From: Allium sativum
Taxonomy: Eukaryota; Streptophyta; Magnoliopsida; Asparagales; Amaryllidaceae
Length of the DNA stretch: 64,000 bases
Direction of reading: 5' to 3'
Assembly: GCA_030737875.1 (NCBI GenBank)
Contig: CM060918.1
Location: 774,064,552 to 774,128,551 of the forward strand
The notes under the pieces are model-generated. The model saw only the letters and a list, made by a program, of their open reading frames with translations, searched no databases and was not told where the DNA came from. A program made the position numbers and the translations under genes. How positions within the stretch are numbered: the first letter of the stretch is position 1; every line of letters begins with the position of its first letter. Positions 12,815 through 22,880 of this stretch are shown here, piece after piece.

Positions 12815-13480
12815 GCTGGGTCTGTGTCGCACATATTAGAGTGGGTCCAAGCGAATACGTCGAGATTGGCCCTTTAAGAATTCCATAATACCTTCTTTTA
12901 TTGTGAGGTGAAGTTGCGATCCAACTTTCAAAACCTTCGTCAGGTCATTGGGGTTGAACGGAACATCCACCGTAGGTTTGACTGGGGTAGCCCTTTTGGA
13001 ATCGGGCTCTTTGTACTCCCTTGGATCGAGATCAACAGAAACGCAGCAATAGCGCCTGAGCCAAGGCTAAAACGCCTTTGATTCCTATATGGAGATGGTC
13101 TTGGCGCAAGAAGGTGGAGGTACGGTCTTGCCTTTGTCCTTATTGCGCACGTTCTTCCATTATATCATGTAACAATCCCGCGTTGTTGCTTGGTCACCCT
13201 TGACTGTACCGATCTCATTTTCTATTAGGAACTTCATTAGAAGGGACCATGGTGATACATAGACTTGGAATTTTGCAAGAAAGGGGCGTCCAAAGAAGAC
13301 GTTATACGAAGAGATGATGTCGATAATCACAAAGGTAAGGATTCGGACCCGGTTTCAATCCCTGTCTCTCAGTTCTACAGACAGGTCGATCATGCCTACT
13401 AGGTAACTGAAGATGATGTTGATCGAGCTTCTTGAGTCGATTAGGATCCTTTGGATGGAGGCAGAGCCGATCTGAGTTGT
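12815..13480 (-). pseudogene. pol: Protease and start of pol of Tat element G
   Basis: Translated on the minus strand, the aspartic-protease region reads DTLVITTQIG then QRILIDSRSSINIIF, in which the catalytic DSG has become DSR. Downstream come DLDPREYKEPDSK, FNPNDLTKVLKVGSQL and finally NLDVFAWTHSNM at about 12820-12860. That segment precedes the reverse transcriptase in plant Tat-type (Tat/Retand/Ogre-like) Ty3/gypsy elements. The protease would process the polyprotein. The reading is broken between frames, the active site is lost, and the RT, RNase H and integrase are absent because F is inserted at 12814. The missing pol should lie left of the window. Confidence 0.8.
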
Positions 13481-14179
13481 GATCACAAGAGTGTCCATAG
13501 TTGGGATCTCAATTCCCGTAGACTCTCTCTCGTGGAAAATTATATCGTCACGTGTTTTTTCTGAAGTTTGGCAGGGACAGACTCGTCCAGAGTATAGCAA
13601 GATTCGTAAGTAGCATGTTTGATGGAGTTTGCATATTCTTCCATTCTTCGGAAAATTTCTTGCGTGGGGTGGGGCTCGCCACAAATAGTGTTGATCACGA
13701 GGCGCCGCCTTTGGATGGACGAATACGGGGCCGTACGGATAGGTGCTTGAGGTGCGGGTGTTGTAGAACCTGTGGCTACTTAGGGAGGAATGGGGTCTTA
13801 AACGTATTGTTCCAAGCATTCCTCACGGATGAGTTTTTTGATCATATCCTTGAGGTGGCGACAGTCATTAATATTATGCCCATACATGTCCTGTTAACTG
13901 CAGTATTTGCTGGAGTTTTTCTCACGGCCGATGGATTCCCTGGTATTAGGCTTCTTATATGGAGCATATTACAGGTTTCCAAGTAGATCGTTTCCATATC
14001 TTAATTTAGTGGAGTGTAGGTCTCGTAATTTTGGTAGCGAACGTGCTTCTTGGGATCTACTGAAACCTAGTTGTTGTTGTTGCGACTGCCTTGCCTACCG
14101 TTGTCCGGCTTTGGTTTCAGGGGACTGCTCCTCTACCTTTGTTGGGGGACTCTTCAACCTTTATCGGGGGACTCTCCAG
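13481..14179 (-). pseudogene. Gag C-terminal / pre-protease spacer of Tat element G
   Basis: This continues the minus-strand Tat coding region. The recognisable piece is DDIIFHERESTGIEIP (about 13490-13550), which in Tat elements precedes the protease. The rest is broken by frameshifts into short frames, and I see no clean zinc knuckle. Plus-strand frames at 13552-14194 are shadows. Confidence 0.6.
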
Positions 14180-14790
14180 CTAGTTTTCCCTTGATGCTGC
14201 CGTCCATGGTGTCGGCATGTGAATTGTTGAAGTAGTTGGTGCGAGAAGCTTGATTACGTCTCGCTTCTTCTTGGCACAGAAACTGTCAAGCCTTTTTGTA
14301 AAAAGCCTCAAGGATCTTAGGCTATTTTCTATCGATCCAGGCTCCAAATTTGAAGGAGGGAGGATACCATTTGCAAGATGGAAGAGTACGTTGCGGGGCT
14401 CCAGATCGTCGACCTTGACGAGGGTAGTATTGAATCGCACAAGATAGCTTTTGAGAGATTCCACAAGTCCTTAGTAAAGGTTGGATAGGGTGAGGGCTTT
14501 CTTTGGAGTCGGAACGTGCATTCTGAATTGCTTAACCAGCTCCGTTGCCAGTTGGTGTGAGTTGTTTATAGAATGGAGTGGGAGGCGAAAGAATTAAAGC
14601 GAAGTTATTCCTGATAAGAAGACTAGGAAGCATTTGCACTTGATTTCATCGATGGCCCGGCTAGAGTCCATATGCCGATTATAGTGGTTTAGGAAAGCAC
14701 AAGGACCAGTCGTACCATCATAGAATGTCATCTGTGGCAGGTTGAAGCGCGGGGCCATTCGGCCTCTTGTACGATCCTAGTGAAAGGGTT
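14180..14790 (-). pseudogene. gag: Capsid (Retrotrans_gag) remnant of Tat element G
   Basis: On the minus strand the fragments, in order, are FNLPQMTFYDGTTGP, AFLNHYNRHMDSSRAIDEIK, CKCFLVFLSG, LPLHSINNSHQLATELVKQF, then LYQGLVESLKSYLVRFNT and VDDLEPRNVLFHLANGILPP. This matches the Tat-type capsid pattern (YDGTTDP, then RCRAFPSTLKG, then a FVSQF-like and ESLRDYVKRFN-like segment). It would form the virus-like particle. Stops and at least two frame changes make it non-functional. The order LTR, gag, protease, pol start on one strand supports a single element with the 5' LTR at 15752-16583. Confidence 0.8.
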
Positions 14791-15745
14791 ACGCCTCTAG
14801 TGGGTTTCGCACATGAAGTTGGCAATTCCCCGCATATCTCTCATGATCCTTCAAACCATGTCGCAGAGATATGTTGGGTGTGGATCTTCTGGTGGAACCG
14901 ACTAGTTTAGACGAACTTCGGGAGTTCTGTTCTGTGGACATCTTCTATGATGTACATCTGGCTCATCCTCGCCGATGTTGATGGCCTAGTTTTGGTATGG
15001 CTGGGGAGGTTGGGCGGGTTGGTGTGCATCTTGATCTGGAGGTACTTGGGCATGTTGGGTTGCCGGAAGTGTATGCCCCAGGTTCTGAGCGGTGACAGTT
15101 TGGTTCTGTCGAGGAGGGAGTCGGTTACTCGTACCCAGTTCGTCATTGATAATCAACCAGGAGCAGTCAGGGTACTATGTTCCCCCACTGTAAGTTACGG
15201 TGGTCCGATCATCGTTTCCATTTCTGTTGTCGTTGTCATTCAAACTGGTATGAGCATTGGAGCGGAGGGCAATGTTATTAATGAGGCTGAACCTCCTTCT
15301 TTGACGTGGGTCGATTGATTCGAAAGAAGTTTCCAATATAGTACGTCGTAGTCAGGCATTGTTCTGGATGAGCTGAATTCAAGCGACGATGCATTGACTT
15401 TCTTGAAGTTGGTGCATGAGGTCGATGTTATTTTTCAATGCTTGATTGAGTTCAGGAGTTGTACTTTCATACCTCTTATTAAGCGCGTGGATCTGTTCTT
15501 GGGTTACGGGAGTTTCAGGGGCCAACATGAAGAAGGGTATCATTTTCAGTCAGGTTATTCGCTGGCTGAGGTTATTGACATGTTCCAGCTTCGGCTGCAG
15601 CAGAAGAGCCAATAATCTGATTCTTTGTTCGCTTTACCCTCGTAAGTGGACCCGGCGGCAGGTTATAGAAGAAACCTAAAGCACGTCGAAGTCGAGATGG
15701 AGATGTGCGACAAAGTTGTGAATTCGAGTTTTCTCAATGAAAGCA
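14791..15745 (-). pseudogene. N-terminal gag region and leader of Tat element G
   Basis: It lies between the LTR and the capsid on the minus strand. A Q/P/H-rich stretch around 14990-15090 (QPNMPKYLQIKMHTNPPNLP type) fits the disordered Gag N terminus of Tat elements, but no frame is continuous. Right after the LTR end the sequence TTTTCGTGCTTTCATTGAG (about 15733-15751) is where the primer-binding site should be; it resembles the TTGGCGCTTTCATTGAG-like region of Tat elements, with mutations. Confidence 0.55.
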
Positions 15746-16138
15746 CGAAAATGTTGACGAAAAAAATATGTCGTAAACACCCAATATCCTTAATTACTTG
15801 AAAATATAGTTTCGCGTGGGAAAGCAAGTGCATAAAGCAGTAAATTACACAGTAAATTTATAGTGGTTAGGTCCCGTATGGGGTCCTACGTCCACTATGG
15901 AAGAGACGCTGATATTTTATTAGGTATAAAAAGATACAAGCTTTAGACTATCCCATGACATTCTTTTAAAAACATTTCCAAGTATTTTGATGTCATATTT
16001 ATCATATATGAATATTAGGAAAATGAAACTTTTGTCCATCTTCCTTAAAGCAAGGATGTCATTAAAGAGGTTACTTGAAGCTCTCTAGAGTGTCAAATCA
16101 GCCAATTTCCAACCACTTTGAAGTGTGAGTTTAGGGGT

Positions 16139-16146
16139 ATTTATAG
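16139..16146 (-). promoter_or_regulatory. TATA box of the Tat LTR
   Basis: The minus strand reads CACTATAAATACCCC, a classic plant TATA context, about 440 bp into the LTR. Confidence 0.7.
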
Positions 16147-16277
16147 TGGAGTGGTTAGGTGGGAGTAGGTAGGGGTTAGGGACCACAACAATACATTTTG
16201 GATCCAGAAGACACCACCCAGAATTTCGAATCCCTCTTATCATCCCTAGAGAACTCGTACCCCTCTCTAGGTATGAA

Positions 16278-16301
16278 TTTCGTACCCTATAGGGTACGAA
16301 A
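16278..16301. repeat. 24-bp perfect palindrome in the U3 of the Tat LTR
   Basis: The half-site TTTCGTACCCTA is followed immediately by its exact reverse complement. Nearby partial copies (CTCGTACCCCTC, CGTGGGGTACG, GTGGGATACGAAA) make a cluster over 16250-16415, upstream of the TATA box on the minus strand. Confidence 0.85.
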
Positions 16302-16583
16302 GTCATACCTCGTGGGGTACGTTAAATGTGTTATTGTCATGGAGGGGTTCAAAATATAGGGACAGAGGGGTATGAGGTTTATGGGTTCGAGTCCCTTATT
16401 TGTGGGATACGAAAGGATGGTTGGTTAATGATTTTGACAAGCCGTGAGGCTTGCACTTGAGTGACTTCTCTCGGTCTCGAATCCCTAGTGTTTTGGCGAC
16501 ATTCCGGACTTTGATGTCACGCGATGTGTTGAGTCGAGCGTGTCTTCCTTTTTTTTGGAACCGCACCAAAAGGCCTGTTAACA

Positions 16584-18059
16584 CAACTTCAAGTATACTT
16601 ATATTCAAAAATTTACTTAACAAACTATTGTCAAATTGATTTATTAAGTGTCATTATCTTAACCAATTTTCATATAAACTCATTTCATCATTTTCTAAAT
16701 CAGTTTTTAAATCAACTAGGCTTAATTTCAAAATTTTATTTTGAGTAAGTCATTAAACAAATTAAATCATCAATAAATTTCAAATCTCACTTTTAACCTT
16801 TCTTAATGTAAAGTATTAAGAAAAAACTATATTTATTTTTATAACATCTGTATTTGTATATTAAATTTTAAATTTTAAATAATATCAAAATATAATAAAC
16901 GATTTATTAAATTACTTATAAAATAATTTAAATTATGTAAAATTTAGATATAATATTATATTTAAAATATATTTAAAATATCTTTATTAAATCAAAATAT
17001 ATTTAATATTTTCAAAATAGACTAGCGATGTCCGTATATAATTTTCTACCTATGCCAAGTAATATAAATATGTATCATTTCAATCCGTAATTTGAATATC
17101 GAGTCCCCGGTATATATCATTTCAACCCACATCCCAAATCGATTCAATTCATTTCCTAAATTTATACAGTGATTCGGGTATATATCATTTCAACCCATAG
17201 GGAACTTGTAATATGAGAACAAATAAATAAACAATATAAATAAGCTCAACAAGCCAAACATATACATGAAATAATACGTGTCACATATGCACATCCATAT
17301 CGCATATAACAGTTGTGTCATAAATGTGTGTCAACTGTGTACAACATATAATCAAATTTTATAAAAACAATCCTATACATTTCATAGCATTTCAAATGCA
17401 CTAAATTTCAATTCTATAAAAATATAAGTCAAGTGTGAGATAAACTCACCTTTCATGGCATTGAATTGAGATGGAAAACGAATGGACACAGAATAGAACG
17501 ACGACTCTAAGCACAACTCAAAATTGATTCAATCTCGATTACCGCTCAAAATAATTTATTTATATGGAGGGAAGGAAATTCTCGGCAAAACAAGTTAATA
17601 TGATAAGCTTCCCTAGTAACTAATCTGCCTCTCGTCGCCCGATGGATAATATCAGCAAATCAATTGTTGTTGTTTTAAAATGATTGCAAATCTTCATTTT
17701 GCACTCTAGTTCAAATGTCTGCATACATTACAAACCCTGTTGTGCTTGTGTATTCCCTATCGATGAATGTGCCCCCATGATTTAAGAGATCAGGTCAGGC
17801 CTGATCTTCCTATTGGGGGTTTGCCTCCGGGATGATCTATGTGTTACCAATGACTCCCAACCCAGCATCAGCTTTAAAATCCCGAACTCCAACCCGAAGG
17901 TTTGTAGTCCGAGATTGCACCAGGGCCATGCCCTAGATCAAAGGGAGATTTAGTCCGCTCGCTATGGAGGGAATCAAGCCTATCTATTTTTCTTCTCCAT
18001 GAGATGGTCCCGATTGCTGAGATCTGATTCATTGTCTTCCCTATGAATTTTTAATGCAT
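16584..18059. other. Unclassified retroelement-like sequence
   Basis: This is A/T-rich, non-coding DNA. At 17060-17210 the phrase TATATCATTTCAACCCA recurs three times. 17430-17460 (GTGTGAGATAAACTCACC) resembles the end region of plant gypsy LTRs. 17640-18059 seems to continue the internal region of J on the minus strand but has no clear frame. I cannot name a family. Confidence 0.35.
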
Positions 18060-18300
18060 ATATTTGGTTTCCAGTTCCATTAGCTTGTCCAATCTACCTG
18101 AAGAAATTGACAATCGTTTCCTCTTGCCTTTTAAGTAGGTTTTCTTGATGCTTTAGAATATTTTAAAGTTGATTAACCAAGTCATCCATTTCTTCTCTTA
18201 TGAGATAAGAAGAGGGATTTCCAATAGAGGAAGCCTCTTCACTTCTTTCCATTATAGCTCCTTCCAATTGTTTATCCATTTTCTTACTTTCAATAATTAT
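18060..18300 (-). pseudogene. gag-like coiled-coil remnant of element J
   Basis: One minus-strand frame reads ESKKMDKQLEGAIMERSEE, then SSIGNPSSYLIREEMDDLVNQL, a stop, NILKHQENLLKRQEETIV, and a second stop. The charged heptad-like pattern and its position just after a primer-binding-site-like sequence fit the N terminus of a retrotransposon Gag. There is no capsid or zinc-knuckle motif, so the lineage is unknown. It is non-functional. Confidence 0.45.
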
Positions 18301-18340
18301 TTCATAAGCAGAAGTTTCCTTAAATTCAAGTAGTGCACCC

Positions 18341-18354
18341 CCTATCTAGTGCCA
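18341..18354 (-). other. Putative unusual primer-binding site of element J
   Basis: The minus strand reads TGGCACTAGATAGG, four bases after the presumed LTR end AAACA. It is not the tRNA-iMet site used by the other elements here, and I cannot name the tRNA. Confidence 0.45.
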
Positions 18355-18358
18355 AAAA

Positions 18359-18733
18359 TGTTTAATGCAATTCTGAACCATCAAGCATAACATCGCAAAT
18401 ATCTAATAGTTAATGCAGATCACAAAGAGTTCACAGATCATGGTCATAGGACAATGGAATAGTAATAAAAGTAGTAAAGAACACAAGTTTTTTATAACAG
18501 CTCGCTAAACTCTAACCTACATATACTTAGTGTAATCTATTATTCAAATCGTTAGATTAAAATGTAGTTAGTTTGTATAAATAAAGAAAATAGAAAATGA
18601 AGTTGCCTATAAGGTTGAGCAGAGATTTCGCATAAAGCAAAGCTAGTTTCTAAATCCCTGATGGTTTATTTATAAATGAAAACAGTCAGATCAGTCCATA
18701 ATCGCATAGTAAGGTCCATCAAGATGAGACCAC
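18359..18733 (-). mobile_element. Element J: 3' part of an LTR, interrupted by element C
   Basis: The presumed LTR end (minus GCATTAAACA) is at 18359. A TATA box (TATAAATA on the minus strand, 18674-18667) separates U3 from R/U5. Element C was inserted in U3 between 18733 and 37445; the rest of the U3 should be the start of 37445-39116. 18729-18733 is one copy of C's TSD. The LTR start could not be fixed. Confidence 0.5.
18729..18733. other. Left target-site duplication of element C (ACCAC)
   Basis: ACCAC directly precedes the LTR start TGTAACGACCC, and an identical ACCAC follows the last LTR at 37440-37444. Confidence 0.9.
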
Positions 18734-19469
18734 TGTAACGACCCAGAAAATCTGAACCAATTTAAAATTTTTAAATTGGCTAAAATAATGGATTTTAAAT
18801 ATTTAAAATAAATATTTTAAATAATGGCGATGAAAACTAAGTTTGAATCGACAATTGAAAACGAATATAATTAATTATAATTATAAACAAGGCCTGAAAT
18901 GGCGTGGCAGTTTCAAAAATTGAATTCAAACTTTGTCAGACTATACTGGGTGAAAAACAATCCGGATTTTAGTGAAACCAAAAATATTTAAATCTGTTAG
19001 TGAATATCTTTCTAATGAATCCGACCAATCGAAATTTGATAGCGGGAATCAAAAGATATGTCCAGTTGAAAATTCTGAATAGTCGCTATGGAATTCAGGC
19101 CCTTAAAAATGGACATTTTGCAGATGACCTCGGATTTCGACGAAACCACTTTTTTGGGTCCGCAGTGTCAAGTTATTGCTAGGTTTCAAATTTCATAATT
19201 TTTCGAATGAATATGTGAGCGTGGCAAAAGAAAACGCGTTTGACCAGTTTCCGTTGATTTTAATCGACTGGAAATTGGCCATTTTTCAAACTGCCTCAGA
19301 ATTCGACGAAACTAGTTTTGTTAGGACCGTATCGTCAATACGAAGCTAGAAAATATTTTTCTGGAATTTTTCTAGTTAGTATGTGACCGCGGTAATTTGA
19401 AATGTGCGTTTAAAATTCAATATAGTGATTTAAATGAAAATTCAAAAGGAAACTGATTGTAACGATCAA

Positions 19470-19553
19470 ATCAGCTTACGATACATATCCCATTGTGTTC
19501 GGAATGGGGGTGAAACGCTATGGACGACAGGCGGTGGGCCTCGTTTCGAGGTC
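19470..19553 (+). promoter_or_regulatory. Family-wide conserved LTR block (LTR1 copy)
   Basis: This GC-balanced block, centred on CCATTGTGTTCGGAATGG and GCTATGGACGACAGGCGG, is kept in A (about 3822-3895, inverted), D (about 46891-46965, inverted) and more weakly in B. It lies just upstream of the A/T-rich and leader segments, which suggests promoter or enhancer DNA. Function is inferred only from conservation and position. Copies are at about 25823-25907 in LTR2 and 32216-32300 in LTR3. Confidence 0.5.
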
Positions 19554-19683
19554 ATATGTAAAAGTCAACTTTTTGCTAAATTTAATAATTAAATAATATA
19601 AAAAAAATCTATTTTTCCCTCCTTTATCTCCTTTCTGCCCCCCCCCCCCCCCGATTCAGTTAAACATTAAAAAAAAAAAAAAA

Positions 19684-19896
19684 AACCTAAGTTCTGAATC
19701 GCGTCGCTGACCAGGAAGCACCACCGCCGCCCATCATCGCGCCCCACCCCTCGAAGCAGCCTCCTCCTCCCAGCGCCCTCACCCCGAAGACCCCGCCTCC
19801 ACCTCGAACCCATCGCGACGCCACCAGACCCAAGCCGCCGCCTGCTCCTTCTTCTGCCACCGACGAAGACGAGCCCCCCCTTCTTCGCAGGAAGGT
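19684..19896 (+). promoter_or_regulatory. GC-rich leader with splice-donor consensus in LTR1
   Basis: About 210 bp of proline-codon-like GC-rich sequence (CACCACCGCCGCCC, AAGCCGCCGCCTGC) follows a poly-C run and an A run, and ends at GCAGGAAG|GTAAAT (donor GT at 19895). A/T-rich AACTGATTTTA repeats follow. The same segment is at 26040-26253 and 32436-32648. It may be a transcribed leader captured from a host gene; no continuous frame can be defended. Confidence 0.4.
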
Positions 19897-19974
19897 AAAT
19901 TGCTTTTATCTTATTTTATTTTCATTTTAAAATTCTGATTTGAAAAAGATTTTAAAAAAAGATTTTAAAACAGA

Positions 19975-20270
19975 AAAAAAACTGATTTTTATAAAGATTT
20001 CAAAACTGATTTTTATAAAGATTCCGAAACTGATTTTATAAAGAATTTTAAACTGATTTTGATTTTAAAAAAAAAGTGATTTGTTTAAATATTAAAAACT
20101 GATTTTATTTTAGCTAATTAAAAACTGATTTTATTTTAGATAAGTAAAAACTGATTTTATAAAAAGAGTAAAACTGATTTTATAAAAGGATTAGAACTGT
20201 TTTTTTTTTTTGAAAGGTTAAAACTGTTTTTAAAGAAAGGTTAAAACTGATTTTTCGAAAAAGATTTGAA
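19975..20270. repeat. AAAACTGATTTTATAAA short repeats in LTR1
   Basis: Degenerate units of about 20-30 bp sharing AAACTGATTTT follow the putative splice donor. They recur in LTR2 (about 26333-26615) and LTR3 (about 32730-33010). Confidence 0.75.
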
Positions 20271-20547
20271 CTTTAAAAAGAAAAATCATATTTTTATATA
20301 TCGAAAGTCAAAAGAAAAATCATATTTTTATATATTGAAAGTCGAAGTAGAAATCAGATTTTTATATATTAAATAGCATAGTAAAAATTCGATTTTTACA
20401 TGTGTAGAGAATACGGGCGAAAGCGACAAAAGGCGAAGATTTCTATAAAGGAAGTGTCGTGCAGTTGGATAGCTATTGGTGAGATTTCTGATTTAAAAAT
20501 ATTATATATGTGTGTGAAATGAAAGTGAATAGCTATATATAAATATC

Positions 20548-20569
20548 TATATATATATATATATATATA
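20548..20569. repeat. (TA)n microsatellite in LTR1, 22 bp
   Basis: A perfect TA run; the same locus is about 60 bp in LTR2 (26902-26961) and 26 bp in LTR3 (33296-33321). Confidence 0.95.
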
Positions 20570-20942
20570 CGCCCCTCGTCCACAAACCATGGACGATATT
20601 TATTGGTTGAAATTGTTGTGAAAATTGAATGATTGTTTGGGATTGTTTGTGATTGATATTGGTTAATTGAGGTTGAAAAATACCCATTGTGGTTGAAAAA
20701 CATTTGGTTGAAACCACATAGGATTAGTTTGTGGAAATGAAATAAATATATACATGCCGCCTGCGTGCGAACTAGATGCATGATCCCCATTGTCAAAAAC
20801 CGCGAGGTTTTAAGGTAGAGCGAGGAGCCGTACTAGGGACGGTGCCGGTTTAACTACCCTGCCGTTATGCTGCCGAAATTTTGAATAATATTTGTGTGTT
20901 TGAATTATTTTCATATGCTTAAACTATATTTATTCATTGTAT

Positions 20943-21815
20943 AGAAAACATTCATGTGTTGAATTGATATTCATTCGTTGTTTAGAAATTCATGTGTTGA
21001 ATGGTATTCATATTTTGAAATAAATTGTTCGATAATAAAAATCACATGTTTATCTATATATAGAAACCATAGAAAACATTCATGTGTTGAATTGATATTC
21101 ATTCGTTGTTTAGAAATTCATGTGTTGAATGGTATTCATATTTTGAAATAAATTGTTCGATAATAAAAATCACATTTTTATCTATATATAGAAACCATAG
21201 AAAACATTCATGAGTTGAATTGATATTCATTCGTTGTTTAGAAATTCATGTGTTGAATGGTATTCATATTTTGAAATAAATCGTTTGATAATAAAAATCA
21301 CATTTTTATCTATATATAGAAACTATAGAAAACATTCATGTGTTGAATTGATATTCATTCGTTGATTAGAAATTCATGTGTTGAATGGTATTCATATTTT
21401 GAAATAAATTGTTCGATAATAAAAATCACATTTTTTCTGTATATAGAAACTATAGAAAACATTCATGTGTTGAATTGATATTCATTCGTTGATTAGAAAT
21501 TCATGTGTTGAATGGTATTCATATTTTGAAATAAATCGTTTGATAATAAAAATCACATTTTTATCTATATATAGAAACTATAGAAAACATTCATGTGTTG
21601 AATTGATATTCATTCGTTGATTAGAAATTCATGTGTTGAATGGTATTCATATTTTGAAATAAATCGTTTGATAATAAAAATCACATTTTTATCTATATAT
21701 AGAAACTATAGAAAACATTCATGTGTTGAATTGATATTCATTCGTTGATTAGAAATTCATGTGTTGAATGGTATTCATATTTTGAAATAAATTGTTTGAT
21801 AATAAAAATCACCTT
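20943..21815. repeat. 128-bp minisatellite in LTR1, 7 units
   Basis: Units begin AGAAAACATTCATGTGTTGA at 20943, 21071, 21199 and onward with a period of 127-128 bp. Each contains the inverted repeat ATAAAAAT-CAC-ATTTTTAT and CTATATATAG. Confidence 0.95.
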
Positions 21816-22442
21816 TTATCGACTATATGAACTATATAGAAAAATAGTGTTTTGAAATGAATTGTTTTACAATAAAAATCACATTTTTATTGTATGCATA
21901 AATCGTTGAAATGTGAAGTGTTAAAAATAGCCACTTGTTCAAAATAAACATATATGAGTTGAAATATTCATTAATTAGCTAATGAAATGATTTGCACCTA
22001 TTTATGTAACATTAGAATGAATGGAGTTTTTAAACCAAATAGAAATCAAATATGAAGTCGAATAGAAATTGATAAATGATAAGAACTGTATATATATGTA
22101 CATGCAATATTCATTGAACAGGTTATAGCAAAGGGGCTAGAGAAGAGGAGTAAAATTTTGTGCCCGACAAATAGGTACACATTTACTGATTTGTTTGGGT
22201 GATGATTTTGAGCCTGTTGGCTAGCCGCTTGGCTTTTTCTTTTTCTTTTTGAGATTAGAAGGACCGGGAACGCTATTTGCGATTTCCCGATGCTCCCGGT
22301 GCAGGGGAGGTTATGGCGAAATTTTTCCAAAATTTAAGGTGTTAGAAAAATATTTGAAGTGAAAACGATATTGAAATTGTTGAATGAACTATATTTATAT
22401 AAATATATAAATATAAATAAAATTAAAACGAAACGAAGCCGT

Positions 22443-22880
22443 GCAGTTCGTATTTTGAAACCGTGATTTCAAACGACTAGTGCGGGAAATCCGACCATTG
22501 GATTTTCCCGAAATCTCAACCGTCGGGTTCGCCTTGGAAATATCTTCCCAACGGCACCAACTTTGTAAAAATCCAACGGTTGGATTGTCTGGAATGTTTA
22601 ATTCAAATCTGAAGAAAAAAAGCGCCAGAAACGATTATATTTATCTATATATATAAATATAATTATATTTAATCGAATAACGACGCTGCAGTTCGTATTT
22701 TGAAATCGAAATTTCAAACGATTGTACCGGGAGATCCGACCGTCGGATTTTCCCGAAACTGGAACCGTTGGGTTCGTTTTGAAAAGACCTTTCTAATGAT
22801 GTAAATTTCGTGAAGATCCAACGGTTAGATTTTCAGATATGTGTAAATCAAATCTGAAGAAAAACAGCGCCACGGCCGCC
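22443..22880. repeat. 245-bp diverged tandem duplication with CCGACGGTCGG-type motifs, LTR1
   Basis: GCAGTTCGTATTTTGAAA starts at 22443 and again at 22688. Both units carry ATCCGACC.T.GGATTTTCCCGAAA, a CCGTYGGGTTCG and AATCCAACGGTT, and end in AAATCTGAAGAAAAA.AGCGCC. LTRs A and B have a single copy, so this is specific to subfamily C. Copies are at 28836-29273 and 35196-35633. Confidence 0.85.

Larger units (their letters stand above)
15752..16583 (-). mobile_element. Element G: Tat-type 5' LTR, 832 bp
   Basis: On the minus strand it begins TGTTAACAGGCC (16583) and ends TCGTCAACA (15752), with inverted termini TGTTRAC/GTYAACA. Inside are a TATA box, then GTGGACGTAGGACCCC followed by CTAACCACTATAAATTTACTG, typical of the R/U5 of Tat LTRs. 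The gag region follows directly. Confidence 0.75.

Noticed and set aside
13552..15679. Plus-strand frames of 65-144 aa
   Set aside because: Shadows of the minus-strand Tat gag and protease, which give clear family motifs.
20943..21815. Possible CRISPR-like array of regular repeats
   Set aside because: The units are contiguous with no unique spacers, and the window is plant nuclear DNA; it is a minisatellite inside an LTR.
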